Positions 1 to 7,419 of a stretch of DNA of 21,820 bases are shown one piece after another (the stretch's first letter is position 1; each line of letters opens with the position of its first letter). Under the pieces are notes generated by a model. The model ran no database searches, was not told where the DNA came from, and worked only from the letters and a program-made list of their open reading frames with translations. The position numbers were made by a program, and so were the translations under genes. Source of the DNA: a virus; the IMG/VR virus record IMGVR_UViG_3300025138_000430, positions 1 through 21,820 of that record; one strand, written 5' to 3'.

Positions 1-351
1 GCTATAAGTAAATTTTATAAAGATTTTGTTTTTGATAAAATATTAATAGTAGGATTAGGTATGGGTTTATTACCTAATTATGCAAAACATATAAAAAACT
101 GTAGTGTTATAGATGTTATAGAAAAAAACAAAGAGGTTATAGAATATGTAGATTATTTAGATGATTCTATAAATATAATAGAAGCTGATGCATATGATTA
201 TATTCCTTTAAAAAAATATGATTTAATAATATTTGATTTATGGTGGAAAGAAAAAGATGTGACTTTAAAAATTAAAAATAGTTTAAATAAAATTTACAAA
301 AAAGCATTAACAGATAATGGTAAAATAATATTCCCATTAATAATTAAATAA
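1..351 (+). CDS. SAM-dependent methyltransferase / spermidine synthase-like protein, 5' truncated
   Basis: The reading frame is open from the first base, so the 5' end lies outside the window and the ATG at 61 is internal. The fragment has the Rossmann signatures of class I SAM-binding enzymes. These are a glycine-rich motif I (ILIVGLGMGLLPNY), an acidic strand-2 end (VIDVIEKN), a motif with acidic residues (IIEADAYDY) and the strand-4 motif YDLIIFDLWW, followed by a C-terminal GKIIFPLII strand. The spacing resembles spermidine synthase-like folds, which may transfer a methyl or aminopropyl group. The substrate cannot be told from this fragment. The gene ends with TAA 30 bases before the next gene and belongs to an upstream block, probably an accessory gene rather than a virion gene. 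Confidence 0.65.
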   Translation, partial: AISKFYKDFVFDKILIVGLGMGLLPNYAKHIKNCSVIDVIEKNKEVIEYVDYLDDSINIIEADAYDYIPLKKYDLIIFDLWWKEKDVTLKIKNSLNKIYKKALTDNGKIIFPLIIK

Positions 352-359
352 ATAAATAC

Positions 360-367
360 TAACTTTA
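360..367 (+). promoter_or_regulatory. Weak Bacteroidota-type -7 box
   Basis: TAACTTTA is one base away from the Bacteroidota -7 consensus TAnnTTTG and lies 14 bases before the ATG at 382. The surrounding ATACTAACTTT is identical to the sequence around the better box before the scaffold gene (7397-7404), which is the main reason to list it. No -33 TTTG is visible at a usual distance. Confidence 0.35.
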
Positions 368-381
368 CAAAAAATAAAATT

Positions 382-813
382 ATGGCAATTACTTACAAAT
401 GGGAAATCCCGCAAATGAACGCTCACATTCAGGCAGAGGGTGAAGACAATGTAATATACACGGTACATTACAGATATACTGGCTCTGAAGAATCTGGAGG
501 AATTACTTATTCACAATCCAATATTGGAACACAAAGTTATACATATGTAGCAGGTGAGCCTTTTGTACCTTACGAAAACACTGAAGCTTTTGAAGCTGTA
601 GTTATCGGATGGCTAGAAGGATCTTTAGATGTACCGGCAATGCAAGCTAGTATAGCTGCAAGTATAGAATCTGAAATTACACCAGTAAATGAAGATTTAT
701 ATTTTACTTGGCAAACCCTAATACCACCTGTCCCGCCAGTTGAAGAAGAAGTTGAAGAAGAAGTTGAAGAAGAAGTTGAAGAAGAAGTTGAAGAAGATCT
801 TAGTAATGACTAA
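382..813 (+). CDS. Small phage protein with acidic VEEE repeat tail
   Basis: A 143-aa protein. Residues 1 to about 115 form a beta-rich domain that opens MAITYKWEIPQM and includes a WLEGSLDVPAMQASIAASIE helix. This resembles a conserved uncharacterised domain common in marine phages, recognised by eye only. A short proline-rich linker (PPVPPV) leads to an extremely acidic tail of five VEEE-type units and ends DLSND. The tail is encoded by five near-perfect 12-base repeats, so its length probably varies by replication slippage. The function is unknown. It sits at the start of the virion module behind a weak promoter, which would suit a minor virion or assembly protein. Confidence 0.8.
   Translation: MAITYKWEIPQMNAHIQAEGEDNVIYTVHYRYTGSEESGGITYSQSNIGTQSYTYVAGEPFVPYENTEAFEAVVIGWLEGSLDVPAMQASIAASIESEITPVNEDLYFTWQTLIPPVPPVEEEVEEEVEEEVEEEVEEDLSND
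739..798 (+). repeat. Five tandem 12-base units coding VEEE
   Basis: The unit GTTGAAGAAGAA occurs five times head to tail. The first four copies are identical and the fifth ends GAT instead of GAA. The repeat is in frame and codes the acidic tail of the 382-813 protein. Identical copies, including the third codon positions, point to recent slippage expansion. Confidence 0.95.
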
Positions 814-824
814 ATAATAATTTG

Positions 825-832
825 TATATTTG
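825..832 (+). promoter_or_regulatory. Bacteroidota-type promoter -7 box (TATATTTG)
   Basis: An exact TAnnTTTG lies in the 48-base gap between two genes, 29 bases before the ATG at 862. No -33 TTTG is found 17-23 bases upstream. It would start the transcript covering the small genes, terminase and portal, since no terminator-like structure is seen until the portal stop codon. Confidence 0.55.
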
Positions 833-861
833 TAAATAAATCTAATTTAAAAAAATCTAAA

Positions 862-1113
862 ATGTCAAAAAAATTAACACCAGAGGAACTACAAAATTTA
901 CAAGCTTTAAATCAAGAATTTACTCAAGTAAAATTAAAACTAGCTGATTCAGTTTATCAACAGGTTTTATTTACTAAAGATTTAGATGTTATTAAAGATA
1001 AATTTTCAGTAGTTGAAAAAGAATTAGGAGAAAAATACGGTTTAAACTCTATTATTGATTTAGCTACTGGAGAAGTAAAAGATAAAGAAGAAGAACAAGA
1101 ACAAAGTAAATAA
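862..1113 (+). CDS. Small conserved coiled-coil protein, function unknown
   Basis: An 83-aa highly charged, mostly helical protein. Residues 5-60 read as a long amphipathic helix or coiled coil (LTPEELQNLQALNQEF, then KDKFSVVEKELGEKYG). A short strand-like element with a typical IDLATGEV ending follows, then a Glu/Lys/Gln-rich tail. Similar small proteins occur near the terminase genes of crAss-like and related phages, recalled from family resemblance and not searched. There is no catalytic motif, signal peptide or membrane segment. The next gene starts 8 bases after the stop codon, so the two are co-transcribed. An assembly-accessory role is conjecture. Confidence 0.75.
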   Translation: MSKKLTPEELQNLQALNQEFTQVKLKLADSVYQQVLFTKDLDVIKDKFSVVEKELGEKYGLNSIIDLATGEVKDKEEEQEQSK

Positions 1114-1121
1114 TAATATTT

Positions 1122-1634
1122 ATGGCAAGAATTAGCAATACATCATCATATCCAATAATAACTCCAGATGGTGCTGATTATTTTATATTGACTGATGCCG
1201 AAAACAGCAATGCAACAAAAAACTGCTCTATAAGTAATCTACAAGCTTACTTAGGGGTAGATACAGTAAAAATAACTGTTGCTATTTCGTCTGCTAATTT
1301 AAAAGTTCTATCGACTCCATATGCAATTTTAGCAACACCTGGCGTAGGATATGCTTATGACATAACTAACGTTTCTGTTTTTATGGACTTTAATACAACA
1401 GCATTTGATTTTGCTGCTGTAGCTAGTTTAAAAATAGGAGCTTATATAGCTGGTGAAATACCTATAGCTAGTTTAAATTCAGGATCTGATACTGTATATA
1501 AAATACAGCCAGTTAGTGGTACTTTACCCGCTAACACAGCTATAACCTTATCAGGTGGAAATGCTACAGTTGGAGACGGAATTCTTTACGTAAATATTAC
1601 TTACAGAAAATTAAAATTAGACTCTACTTTTTAA
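1122..1634 (+). CDS. Putative virion decoration or fibre protein
   Basis: A 170-aa protein. The first 45 residues (MARISNTSSYPIITPDGADY, then a T-K-N-x-S-I-S-N-L-Q-A-Y-L segment) resemble the short N-terminal region found at the start of many marine-phage structural proteins. Residues 50-170 are strongly beta-predicted, Gly/Ala/Thr-rich and end in a strand with LYVNITYRKLKL, as in small head-decoration or fibre domains. There is only one Cys and no signal peptide. Position upstream of TerL is compatible with a head-fibre or decoration role. The assignment rests on composition and resemblance, so the exact role is uncertain. Confidence 0.6.
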   Translation: MARISNTSSYPIITPDGADYFILTDAENSNATKNCSISNLQAYLGVDTVKITVAISSANLKVLSTPYAILATPGVGYAYDITNVSVFMDFNTTAFDFAAVASLKIGAYIAGEIPIASLNSGSDTVYKIQPVSGTLPANTAITLSGGNATVGDGILYVNITYRKLKLDSTF

Positions 1635-1638
1635 TTGA

Positions 1639-1863
1639 ATGGACATAAGGAAAATTTCTATAGGGGCAGACTATAAGTCTAGTGCTATGCATTACATAGC
1701 TGGACAGGAAGTTCTTGGAGGAAATTACAAAATCCATTTAATACAAAAAGATGTTAACTTAGATTCTTATAAAATCTGGATTGAAAAATCTAATGAGATT
1801 TTATTATGGAAAGAGTTTAATTCTAATATTCCAATTTCAATCGAATATAATATAAATTTCTAA
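1639..1863 (+). CDS. Conserved small crAss-like-phage protein
   Basis: A 74-aa protein beginning MDIRKISIGADYKSSAMHYI and ending PISIEYNINF. I recall this small protein family from just upstream of the terminase in crAss-like phage genomes, and it is one of the better lineage markers in the window. Strands dominate the predicted structure. GAMHYI-like and VLGGNYKIHLI segments are probably core strands, and the conserved LLWKEFN stretch may be a packing motif. No function is known to me. Its stop codon overlaps the next start codon by one base (TAATG), so it is translationally coupled to the Cpn10-like gene. Confidence 0.75.
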   Translation: MDIRKISIGADYKSSAMHYIAGQEVLGGNYKIHLIQKDVNLDSYKIWIEKSNEILLWKEFNSNIPISIEYNINF

Positions 1864-2426
1864 TGAAGTCACCTTTTTATTTCATTGTAGAACCACACAA
1901 TGGAAGAAGGTATGATAATATTAAAAAGATAGGAGATGTTAACTTAATTATGAGTTCATCTAAAGAAGATCATACCGTTTCCAATAGGTTTGCAAAAGTT
2001 ATTAGTACCCCTCTAGGTTATACTGGAGAAATAATCCCAGGAGATATCCTCCTAGTTCATCACAACGTATTTAAGTTTTATAATGATATGAAAGGTCAAG
2101 AAAGGAGTGGTAAAAGCTTTTTTAAAGACAATTTATTTTTTATAGATATGGATCAGTTTTTTATGTACAAACATAAAAATGAGTGGAAATGTCATTCTAA
2201 GTATGTAATGGTTAAGCCTTTATTAAAAAAAGATTCATATATTAAGGCTGCAAACGTTGAAGAACCTTTAACTGGAGTTATAAAATATATAAATGCTGAG
2301 TTATTAGCTAAAGGATTAAATGAAGGAGACACTATTTGTTACGAGCCTTCAAGCGAATATCCTTTTATGGTTGATGGCGAAAAGCTATATAGAATGTTTA
2401 CTAGTAATATAACGATGGTATTGTAG
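1863..2426 (+). CDS. Putative tandem GroES (Cpn10)-like co-chaperonin
   Basis: A 187-aa protein that reads as two Cpn10-like halves. Half 1 (about 4-103) has FYFIVEP like the first GroES strand, a loop with VNLIM where GroES has its mobile loop GGIVL, NRFAKVIS like RGEVLAVG, IPGDILLVHHNVF like VKVGDIVIFNDGYG, and a terminal NLFFIDMDQFFMYK like EEVLIMSESDILAIV. Half 2 (about 110-187) repeats the order with KYVMVKP, TGVIKYI, LNEGDTICYEPSSEYPFMVDG and LYRMFTSNITMVL. Phage co-chaperonins such as T4 gp31 adapt host GroEL to fold capsid proteins, and position close to the capsid genes fits that role. This is inference from strand order. No IVL-like loop is seen in half 2. It ends with TAG, and the next ATG follows one base later. 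Confidence 0.55.
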   Translation: MKSPFYFIVEPHNGRRYDNIKKIGDVNLIMSSSKEDHTVSNRFAKVISTPLGYTGEIIPGDILLVHHNVFKFYNDMKGQERSGKSFFKDNLFFIDMDQFFMYKHKNEWKCHSKYVMVKPLLKKDSYIKAANVEEPLTGVIKYINAELLAKGLNEGDTICYEPSSEYPFMVDGEKLYRMFTSNITMVL

Positions 2427-2427
2427 T

Positions 2428-2706
2428 ATGGATGTAAAGCAGATAAAATTACAAATAATAAGAGCAGGTGAAAAAGCTGTTATGCAACTTATAAAAGTTG
2501 CTGAAGAACATATAATTAAATATGGAGAAGATGATGAGTTAGCAGCTGATAAATTAAAAAATGCAGCAGCTACTAAAAAACTAGCCATATTTGATGCTTT
2601 TGAAATATTAACTAGAATTGAAACTGAAAAAAATTTAATAGAAGGTATTGATGTAAAAAAGAATACTAATAACTCTCAAGGATTTGCAGAAAGAAGATCA
2701 AAATAA
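2428..2706 (+). CDS. Small helical protein, candidate small terminase subunit
   Basis: A 92-aa, almost wholly alpha-helical protein. It has a helix at 3-30, an acidic YGEDDELAADKL turn, a long helix KNAAATKKLAIFDAFEILTRIETEKNL and a basic tail ending AERRSK. Its gene overlaps the start of TerL by 23 bases, and the neighbour directly upstream of TerL is commonly the small subunit TerS, which recognises DNA and regulates the motor. No helix-turn-helix is clear, and it is short for a TerS, so the call is positional. The AAATKKLAIFDAFEIL stretch looks conserved among crAss-like relatives as I remember them. Confidence 0.5.
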   Translation: MDVKQIKLQIIRAGEKAVMQLIKVAEEHIIKYGEDDELAADKLKNAAATKKLAIFDAFEILTRIETEKNLIEGIDVKKNTNNSQGFAERRSK

Positions 2707-4930
2707 CTTATATGTAAAATTACCTAATTACATTCCTAAAAGTATTGTTACTAATAAAAACAAAGCTAAAACTTGGGATTATGGTTTTAATGAAAAATAT
2801 AATGTTGTTGTAATATCTAAGTCTGGAAAAATAGGAGATGTTATTTCTATAAATGGTTTAGCAATAGCTTTGCCAGTACAACCAAAAAAAACATACAAAA
2901 GATCTGAAACAAAAGCAGATCAATACTGGGAATCATTTCAGATTCCTAAAGTATTAAAAAAAATACCAACTATATTTCAGTGGCATCAAACCTCTGCAAA
3001 CTTTAAAGATCAATGGGTAGAATACATTGAACAAGAGTTTGATAAAAGAGATGAAGGTTTTTGGTTTATGAATAATGGTGTTTCTACTTATATTACTGGA
3101 TCTCATTATATGTATTTGCAATGGACTAAAATAGATATTGGCTTGCCTGATTTTAGAGAAGCTAATAGAATTTTTTATATTTATTGGGAAGCTTGTAAAG
3201 CAGATAAAAGAAGTTTTGGAATATGTTATTTAAAAATTAGACGTTCTGGATTTTCTTATATGGGAAGTGAAGAGTGTGCTAATATTGCAACTATATCCAA
3301 AGATTCTAGAGTAGGTATTTTATCTAAAACAGGAGCAGATGCTAAAAAAATGTTTACTGATAAAGTAGTTCCGATATCAAATAATTATCCTTTCTTTTTT
3401 AAACCAGTACAAGATGGTATGGATAAGCCAAAAACAGAACTAGCTTATAGAGTACCAGCTTCTAAGATTACAAAAAGAAATATGTATGAAGAAGATGACT
3501 TACAAGTTGAAGGTTTAGATACTACAATTGATTGGAAAAATACAGGAGATAACTCTTATGATGGTGAGAAATTAAAATTACTAGTACACGATGAAAGTGG
3601 TAAATGGGAAAAACCTAGTAATATTTTAAACAACTGGAGAGTTACTAAAACTTGTTTAAGATTAGGTAGTAGAATTATTGGTAAATGTATGATGGGTTCA
3701 ACATCAAACGCACTAGATAAAGGAGGTGAAAACTTTAAAAAACTTTATAACGATTCTTCTACTGCTCAGCGAAATTCTAACGGACAAACTAAAAGTGGAC
3801 TATATAATCTTTTTATTCCTATGGAATATAATATGGAAGGATTTATAGATATTTATGGTATGCCTGTTGTTAATAGTGTTTCTAAACAAATACTTGGTAT
3901 TGATGGAGAATTAATAAAAATATCTGCTGTACAGTATTGGCAGAATGAAGTAGATTCTTTAAAAAATGACGCTGATGCTTTAAATGAATTTTATAGACAA
4001 TTTCCTAGAACTGAGTCTCACGCATTTAGAGATGAAAGTAAACAATCATTATTTAACCTAACTAAAATATATCAACAAATAGATTATAATGATTCTTTAA
4101 TAAAAGACAGGTTTTTAACAAAAGGTAATTTTAACTGGAAAAATGGAATAAAAGATGGAGAAGTTTTATGGAGTCCAGATACTCGTGGTAGATTTTTAAT
4201 TTCTTGGACACCTAAAAAAGAATTGCAAAATAAGAGTTATATTAAGAACGGAAGGAAACATCCAGGTAATGATCATATTGGTGCTTTTGGTTGTGACAGT
4301 TATGATATATCTGGTACAGTAGGTGGTGGAGGGTCTAATGGTGCGTTGCACGGAGTTACTCGTTTTAATATGGATGACGCTCCAAGTAATGAGTTTTTTT
4401 TAGAGTATGTAGCTAGACCTCAGACGGCTGAGATATTTTTTGAAGAAGTATTAATGGCTTGTGTTTTTTACGGAATGCCAATTTTGGTAGAAAATAACAA
4501 ACCTAGATTATTATATCATTTTAAAAATAGAGGTTATAGAGCGTATAGTATAAATAGACCAGATAAAACTTATAATAAACTATCTAAAACTGAAAAAGAA
4601 TTAGGTGGTATACCAAACTCCAGTGAAGATGTAAAACAATCGCACGCATCTTCTATTGAATCTTACATAGAAAAACACGTAGGATTAGATTTTAGTGGAG
4701 ATTATAGAGACCCTGATTTAATAGGAAATATGTATTTTAGTCGTACTTTAGAGGATTGGGCGCGTTTTGATATTAACAATAGAACTAAGTTTGATGCTAC
4801 GATCAGTTCTGGTCTAGCTTTAATGGCTATTCAGAAACACTTATATCAGGCGGTTAAAAAAGAATCAAAAATAAAGTTTAACTTTGCAAGATATGACAAT
4901 AAGGGAAGTTACAGCAAAATTATAAGGTAA
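2684..4930 (+). CDS. terL: Terminase large subunit (packaging ATPase-nuclease)
   Basis: A 748-aa motor protein that pumps DNA into the prohead and cuts concatemers. The start is TTG at 2684, the only plausible one: the frame is closed by TAA at 2654 and the first in-frame ATG lies past residue 125, beyond conserved N-terminal sequence (LPNYIPKSIV, WDYGFNEKYN). The ATPase domain has a deviant Walker A at 184-193 (KIRRSGFSYM), Walker B LLVHDE with D303/E304, and a coupling motif MMGSTSN at 336-342. The nuclease domain carries D538 and D541 (GCDSYDIS), E603 (LVENN) and D704 (KFDATISSGLALMA) as probable metal ligands. The Walker A has GFS where GKS/T is usual. The gene overlaps the TerS candidate and its TAA abuts the portal ATG. 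Confidence 0.93.
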   Translation: MQKEDQNNLYVKLPNYIPKSIVTNKNKAKTWDYGFNEKYNVVVISKSGKIGDVISINGLAIALPVQPKKTYKRSETKADQYWESFQIPKVLKKIPTIFQWHQTSANFKDQWVEYIEQEFDKRDEGFWFMNNGVSTYITGSHYMYLQWTKIDIGLPDFREANRIFYIYWEACKADKRSFGICYLKIRRSGFSYMGSEECANIATISKDSRVGILSKTGADAKKMFTDKVVPISNNYPFFFKPVQDGMDKPKTELAYRVPASKITKRNMYEEDDLQVEGLDTTIDWKNTGDNSYDGEKLKLLVHDESGKWEKPSNILNNWRVTKTCLRLGSRIIGKCMMGSTSNALDKGGENFKKLYNDSSTAQRNSNGQTKSGLYNLFIPMEYNMEGFIDIYGMPVVNSVSKQILGIDGELIKISAVQYWQNEVDSLKNDADALNEFYRQFPRTESHAFRDESKQSLFNLTKIYQQIDYNDSLIKDRFLTKGNFNWKNGIKDGEVLWSPDTRGRFLISWTPKKELQNKSYIKNGRKHPGNDHIGAFGCDSYDISGTVGGGGSNGALHGVTRFNMDDAPSNEFFLEYVARPQTAEIFFEEVLMACVFYGMPILVENNKPRLLYHFKNRGYRAYSINRPDKTYNKLSKTEKELGGIPNSSEDVKQSHASSIESYIEKHVGLDFSGDYRDPDLIGNMYFSRTLEDWARFDINNRTKFDATISSGLALMAIQKHLYQAVKKESKIKFNFARYDNKGSYSKIIR

Positions 4931-7366
4931 ATGCAAGATGTAAAAATAGACATTAATCCTATGGGATTTCCAAGTCAGTTTGTTTCTGATTCCACAAAGA
5001 AATCACTTGAGTTTGGATTACAGATAGGACAAGCTATTCAATACGAATGGTTTAGAAAAGACGGAAATACAAATAGATTTTACAATCAATGGGGTGACTT
5101 TCATAGACTAAGACTTTATGCTAGAGGAGAACAATCTGTTTCTAAGTATAAAAATGAATTAGCAGTTGATGGTGATTTAAGTTATCTTAACTTGGATTGG
5201 ACACCAGTTCCTATTATTCCTAAGTTCGTAGATATTGTAGTTAATGGTATGTCTGATAGAATTTTTCAGGTAAATGCCTACGCACAAGATGCTATGTCAA
5301 TGGATAGAAGAAATGAATATCAGCGTATGATTGCTGCTGATATGGCTTCTAAAGAATTAATTACTCAAGTAAACAAAGATTTTGATGTAGACGCATTCTC
5401 TAGTAATGTAGATGAGTTACCTAACGACAGTGAGGAACTTGCTTTGCATATGCAAATGAAGTATAAACCATCAATAGAAATAGCAGAAGAAGAAGCTATT
5501 AATACTGTATTTGAAGAAAACAAATATTTAGAAATTAAAAGACGTTTAGATTACGATCAAACAGTTTTAGGTATTTCTGTAGCTAGACATTCTTTTTTAC
5601 CAGGTGATGGAATTAAAATTGATTATGTAGATCCAGCTAACTTAGTTTATAGTTATACTGAAGATCCTCATTTTAAAGATTGTTTTTATTGGGGTGAAAT
5701 TAAAACTCTACCTATTATTGAATTAAAGAAAATAGATCCTACTTTAACTAATGAAGATATGGAGGAAATTTCTAAATATAGTCAAAGTTGGTATGATTAT
5801 CATAATACTTCTCAATTTTATAATAACAGTTTATTTAGTAAAGACAGTGCTACTGTTTTGTTTTTTAACTACAAAACAACAAACACTTTTACATATAAGA
5901 AAAAAATTAATAATGTAGGTGCTGAAAAAGTTATTGAAAAAACTGATCAATTTGATCCTTCTGTTGAAATGATGGAAGAAGGTAATTTTGAAAAAGTTTC
6001 AAAAACTATTGATGTTTGGTATGAAGGTGTAATGGTTATGGGAACTAATATTATTCTTAAATGGCAAATGGCTGAAAATATGGCTAGACCACAATCCGCT
6101 AGTCAGAATGTATATCCTGAATTTATAGCTTGTGCGCCAAGAATGTATAAAGGTGTTTTAGAGTCTTTAGTTAGGCGAATGATAACCTTTGCTGATTTAA
6201 TTCAGATAACTCATTTAAAGCTACAACAAGTGCTTTCTAAGGTGGTTCCAGACGGTGTCTTTATAGATGCAGATGGATTAAACGAAGTAGATTTAGGAAA
6301 TGGCGCTGCTTACAATCCTGAAGATGCATTAAGAATGTATTTTCAAACAGGTAGTGTTATTGGTAGAAGTTATACTCAAGATGGAGATTATAATCAAGCT
6401 AAAATTCCTATTCAACAATTAACTGCTAGTTCTGGTCAATCAAAAATTCAAAGTTTAATTGGTACTTATAATCATTATTTAAATATGATTAGAGATGTAA
6501 CCGGATTAAATGAAGCTAGAGATGGATCGTTACCAGATGAAAACTCATTAGTAGGGTTACAAAAAATGGCTGCTTTAAATAGCAATACAGCTACAAGACA
6601 TATATTACAAGCTGGTTTAAGCATTACTCAAAATTTAGCAACTGCACTATCTTCAAGAATTGCAGATGTTTTAGAGTATGCAGATTTTAGAGATGAATTT
6701 ATAAATCAAATTGGAAAATATAACGTTTCGGTTTTAAATGAAATTAAAAATTTATATTTAAGTGATTTTGGTATTTTTATAGAAGTAACTCCTGATGAAG
6801 AGGAAAGAGCTATGCTAGAGAAAAATATTCAAATGGCTTTACAAAGAGATTCTATTAACTTAGAAGATGCAATTGATATTAGAGAAATTAAAAACTTAAA
6901 GGTTGCTAATCAAGTACTAAAGCTTAAGAGAAAAAGAAAACAAGAAGCTGAAGAAAAATCAAAAGCAGCTGCTGCACAACAACAAGCGCAAATTAATCAG
7001 CAATCTCAACAGATGGCTGCACAAGCTGCAATGCAAAAATTACAAGCTGAAACTCAAGCTAAACAACAACTGCAACAAAGTGATATGCAATTTCAAATTG
7101 AAAAAATGAGAGGTGAAGCTTCTATTAAATCTGAACTAATGCAGTTAGAATTTGATTTACAAATGCAATTAAAAGGAGTAGAAGTATCTGCACTACAAGA
7201 AAGAGAAACACAAAGAGAAACAGCAAAATCAGATAGAATAAGTCAAACTAACACAGAACAATCAAAATTAATTCAGCAACGTAAAAATAACACTGCTCCA
7301 ATTAAGTTTGAATCTAAAGAAGATAGTTTAGATGGTTTTGATTTAGCTGAATTTGAGCCAAGGTAA
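4931..7366 (+). CDS. Portal protein
   Basis: An 811-aa protein that forms the ring at the capsid vertex through which DNA passes. The size and sequence fit crAss-like portals: an N-terminal region with FYNQWGDFHRLRLYARGEQS, a clip/stem region around 400-500 (VLESLVRRMITFADLIQITH), and the conserved segment TGLNEARDGSLPDENSLVGL near 530. That segment is followed by the long helix QKMAALNSNTATRHIL. Residues about 665-775 form a Gln/Ala-rich coiled coil expected to be the long C-terminal extension or barrel. The start codon directly follows the TerL stop codon (TAAATG), so translation is coupled. The stop codon lies in a small hairpin, and the next gene has its own promoter. Confidence 0.92.
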   Translation: MQDVKIDINPMGFPSQFVSDSTKKSLEFGLQIGQAIQYEWFRKDGNTNRFYNQWGDFHRLRLYARGEQSVSKYKNELAVDGDLSYLNLDWTPVPIIPKFVDIVVNGMSDRIFQVNAYAQDAMSMDRRNEYQRMIAADMASKELITQVNKDFDVDAFSSNVDELPNDSEELALHMQMKYKPSIEIAEEEAINTVFEENKYLEIKRRLDYDQTVLGISVARHSFLPGDGIKIDYVDPANLVYSYTEDPHFKDCFYWGEIKTLPIIELKKIDPTLTNEDMEEISKYSQSWYDYHNTSQFYNNSLFSKDSATVLFFNYKTTNTFTYKKKINNVGAEKVIEKTDQFDPSVEMMEEGNFEKVSKTIDVWYEGVMVMGTNIILKWQMAENMARPQSASQNVYPEFIACAPRMYKGVLESLVRRMITFADLIQITHLKLQQVLSKVVPDGVFIDADGLNEVDLGNGAAYNPEDALRMYFQTGSVIGRSYTQDGDYNQAKIPIQQLTASSGQSKIQSLIGTYNHYLNMIRDVTGLNEARDGSLPDENSLVGLQKMAALNSNTATRHILQAGLSITQNLATALSSRIADVLEYADFRDEFINQIGKYNVSVLNEIKNLYLSDFGIFIEVTPDEEERAMLEKNIQMALQRDSINLEDAIDIREIKNLKVANQVLKLKRKRKQEAEEKSKAAAAQQQAQINQQSQQMAAQAAMQKLQAETQAKQQLQQSDMQFQIEKMRGEASIKSELMQLEFDLQMQLKGVEVSALQERETQRETAKSDRISQTNTEQSKLIQQRKNNTAPIKFESKEDSLDGFDLAEFEPR

Positions 7367-7374
7367 TATACCTT
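7360..7374 (+). terminator. Small hairpin at the portal stop codon
   Basis: AAGGTA and TACCTT form a perfect 6-bp stem with a 3-base loop, followed by A-rich rather than T-rich sequence. It spans the TAA stop codon at 7364-7366. It lacks a U tract, so at best it is a weak pause or RNA-processing site before the next promoter. Confidence 0.25.
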
Positions 7375-7396
7375 AAAAATATAATTAAATTAATAC

Positions 7397-7404
7397 TAAC
7401 TTTG
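7397..7404 (+). promoter_or_regulatory. Bacteroidota-type promoter -7 box for scaffold and capsid
   Basis: TAACTTTG matches TAnnTTTG exactly, 15 bases before the ATG of the scaffold gene in a 53-base gap. No TTTG is present 17-23 bases upstream. It would give the scaffold and major capsid genes their own transcript, ending near the hairpin at 10031-10054. Confidence 0.6.
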
Positions 7405-7419
7405 TAAAAATTAAATCAA

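Noticed and set aside
739-798. Tandem repeats as a CRISPR array
   Set aside because: The units are 12 bases, contiguous, without spacers and in frame with a gene. They are a coding minisatellite.
2424-2440. TAG read-through from the Cpn10-like gene into the next gene
   Set aside because: Read-through would continue in a different frame from the next gene, and a start codon lies one base after the TAG. The usual stop reading is simpler.
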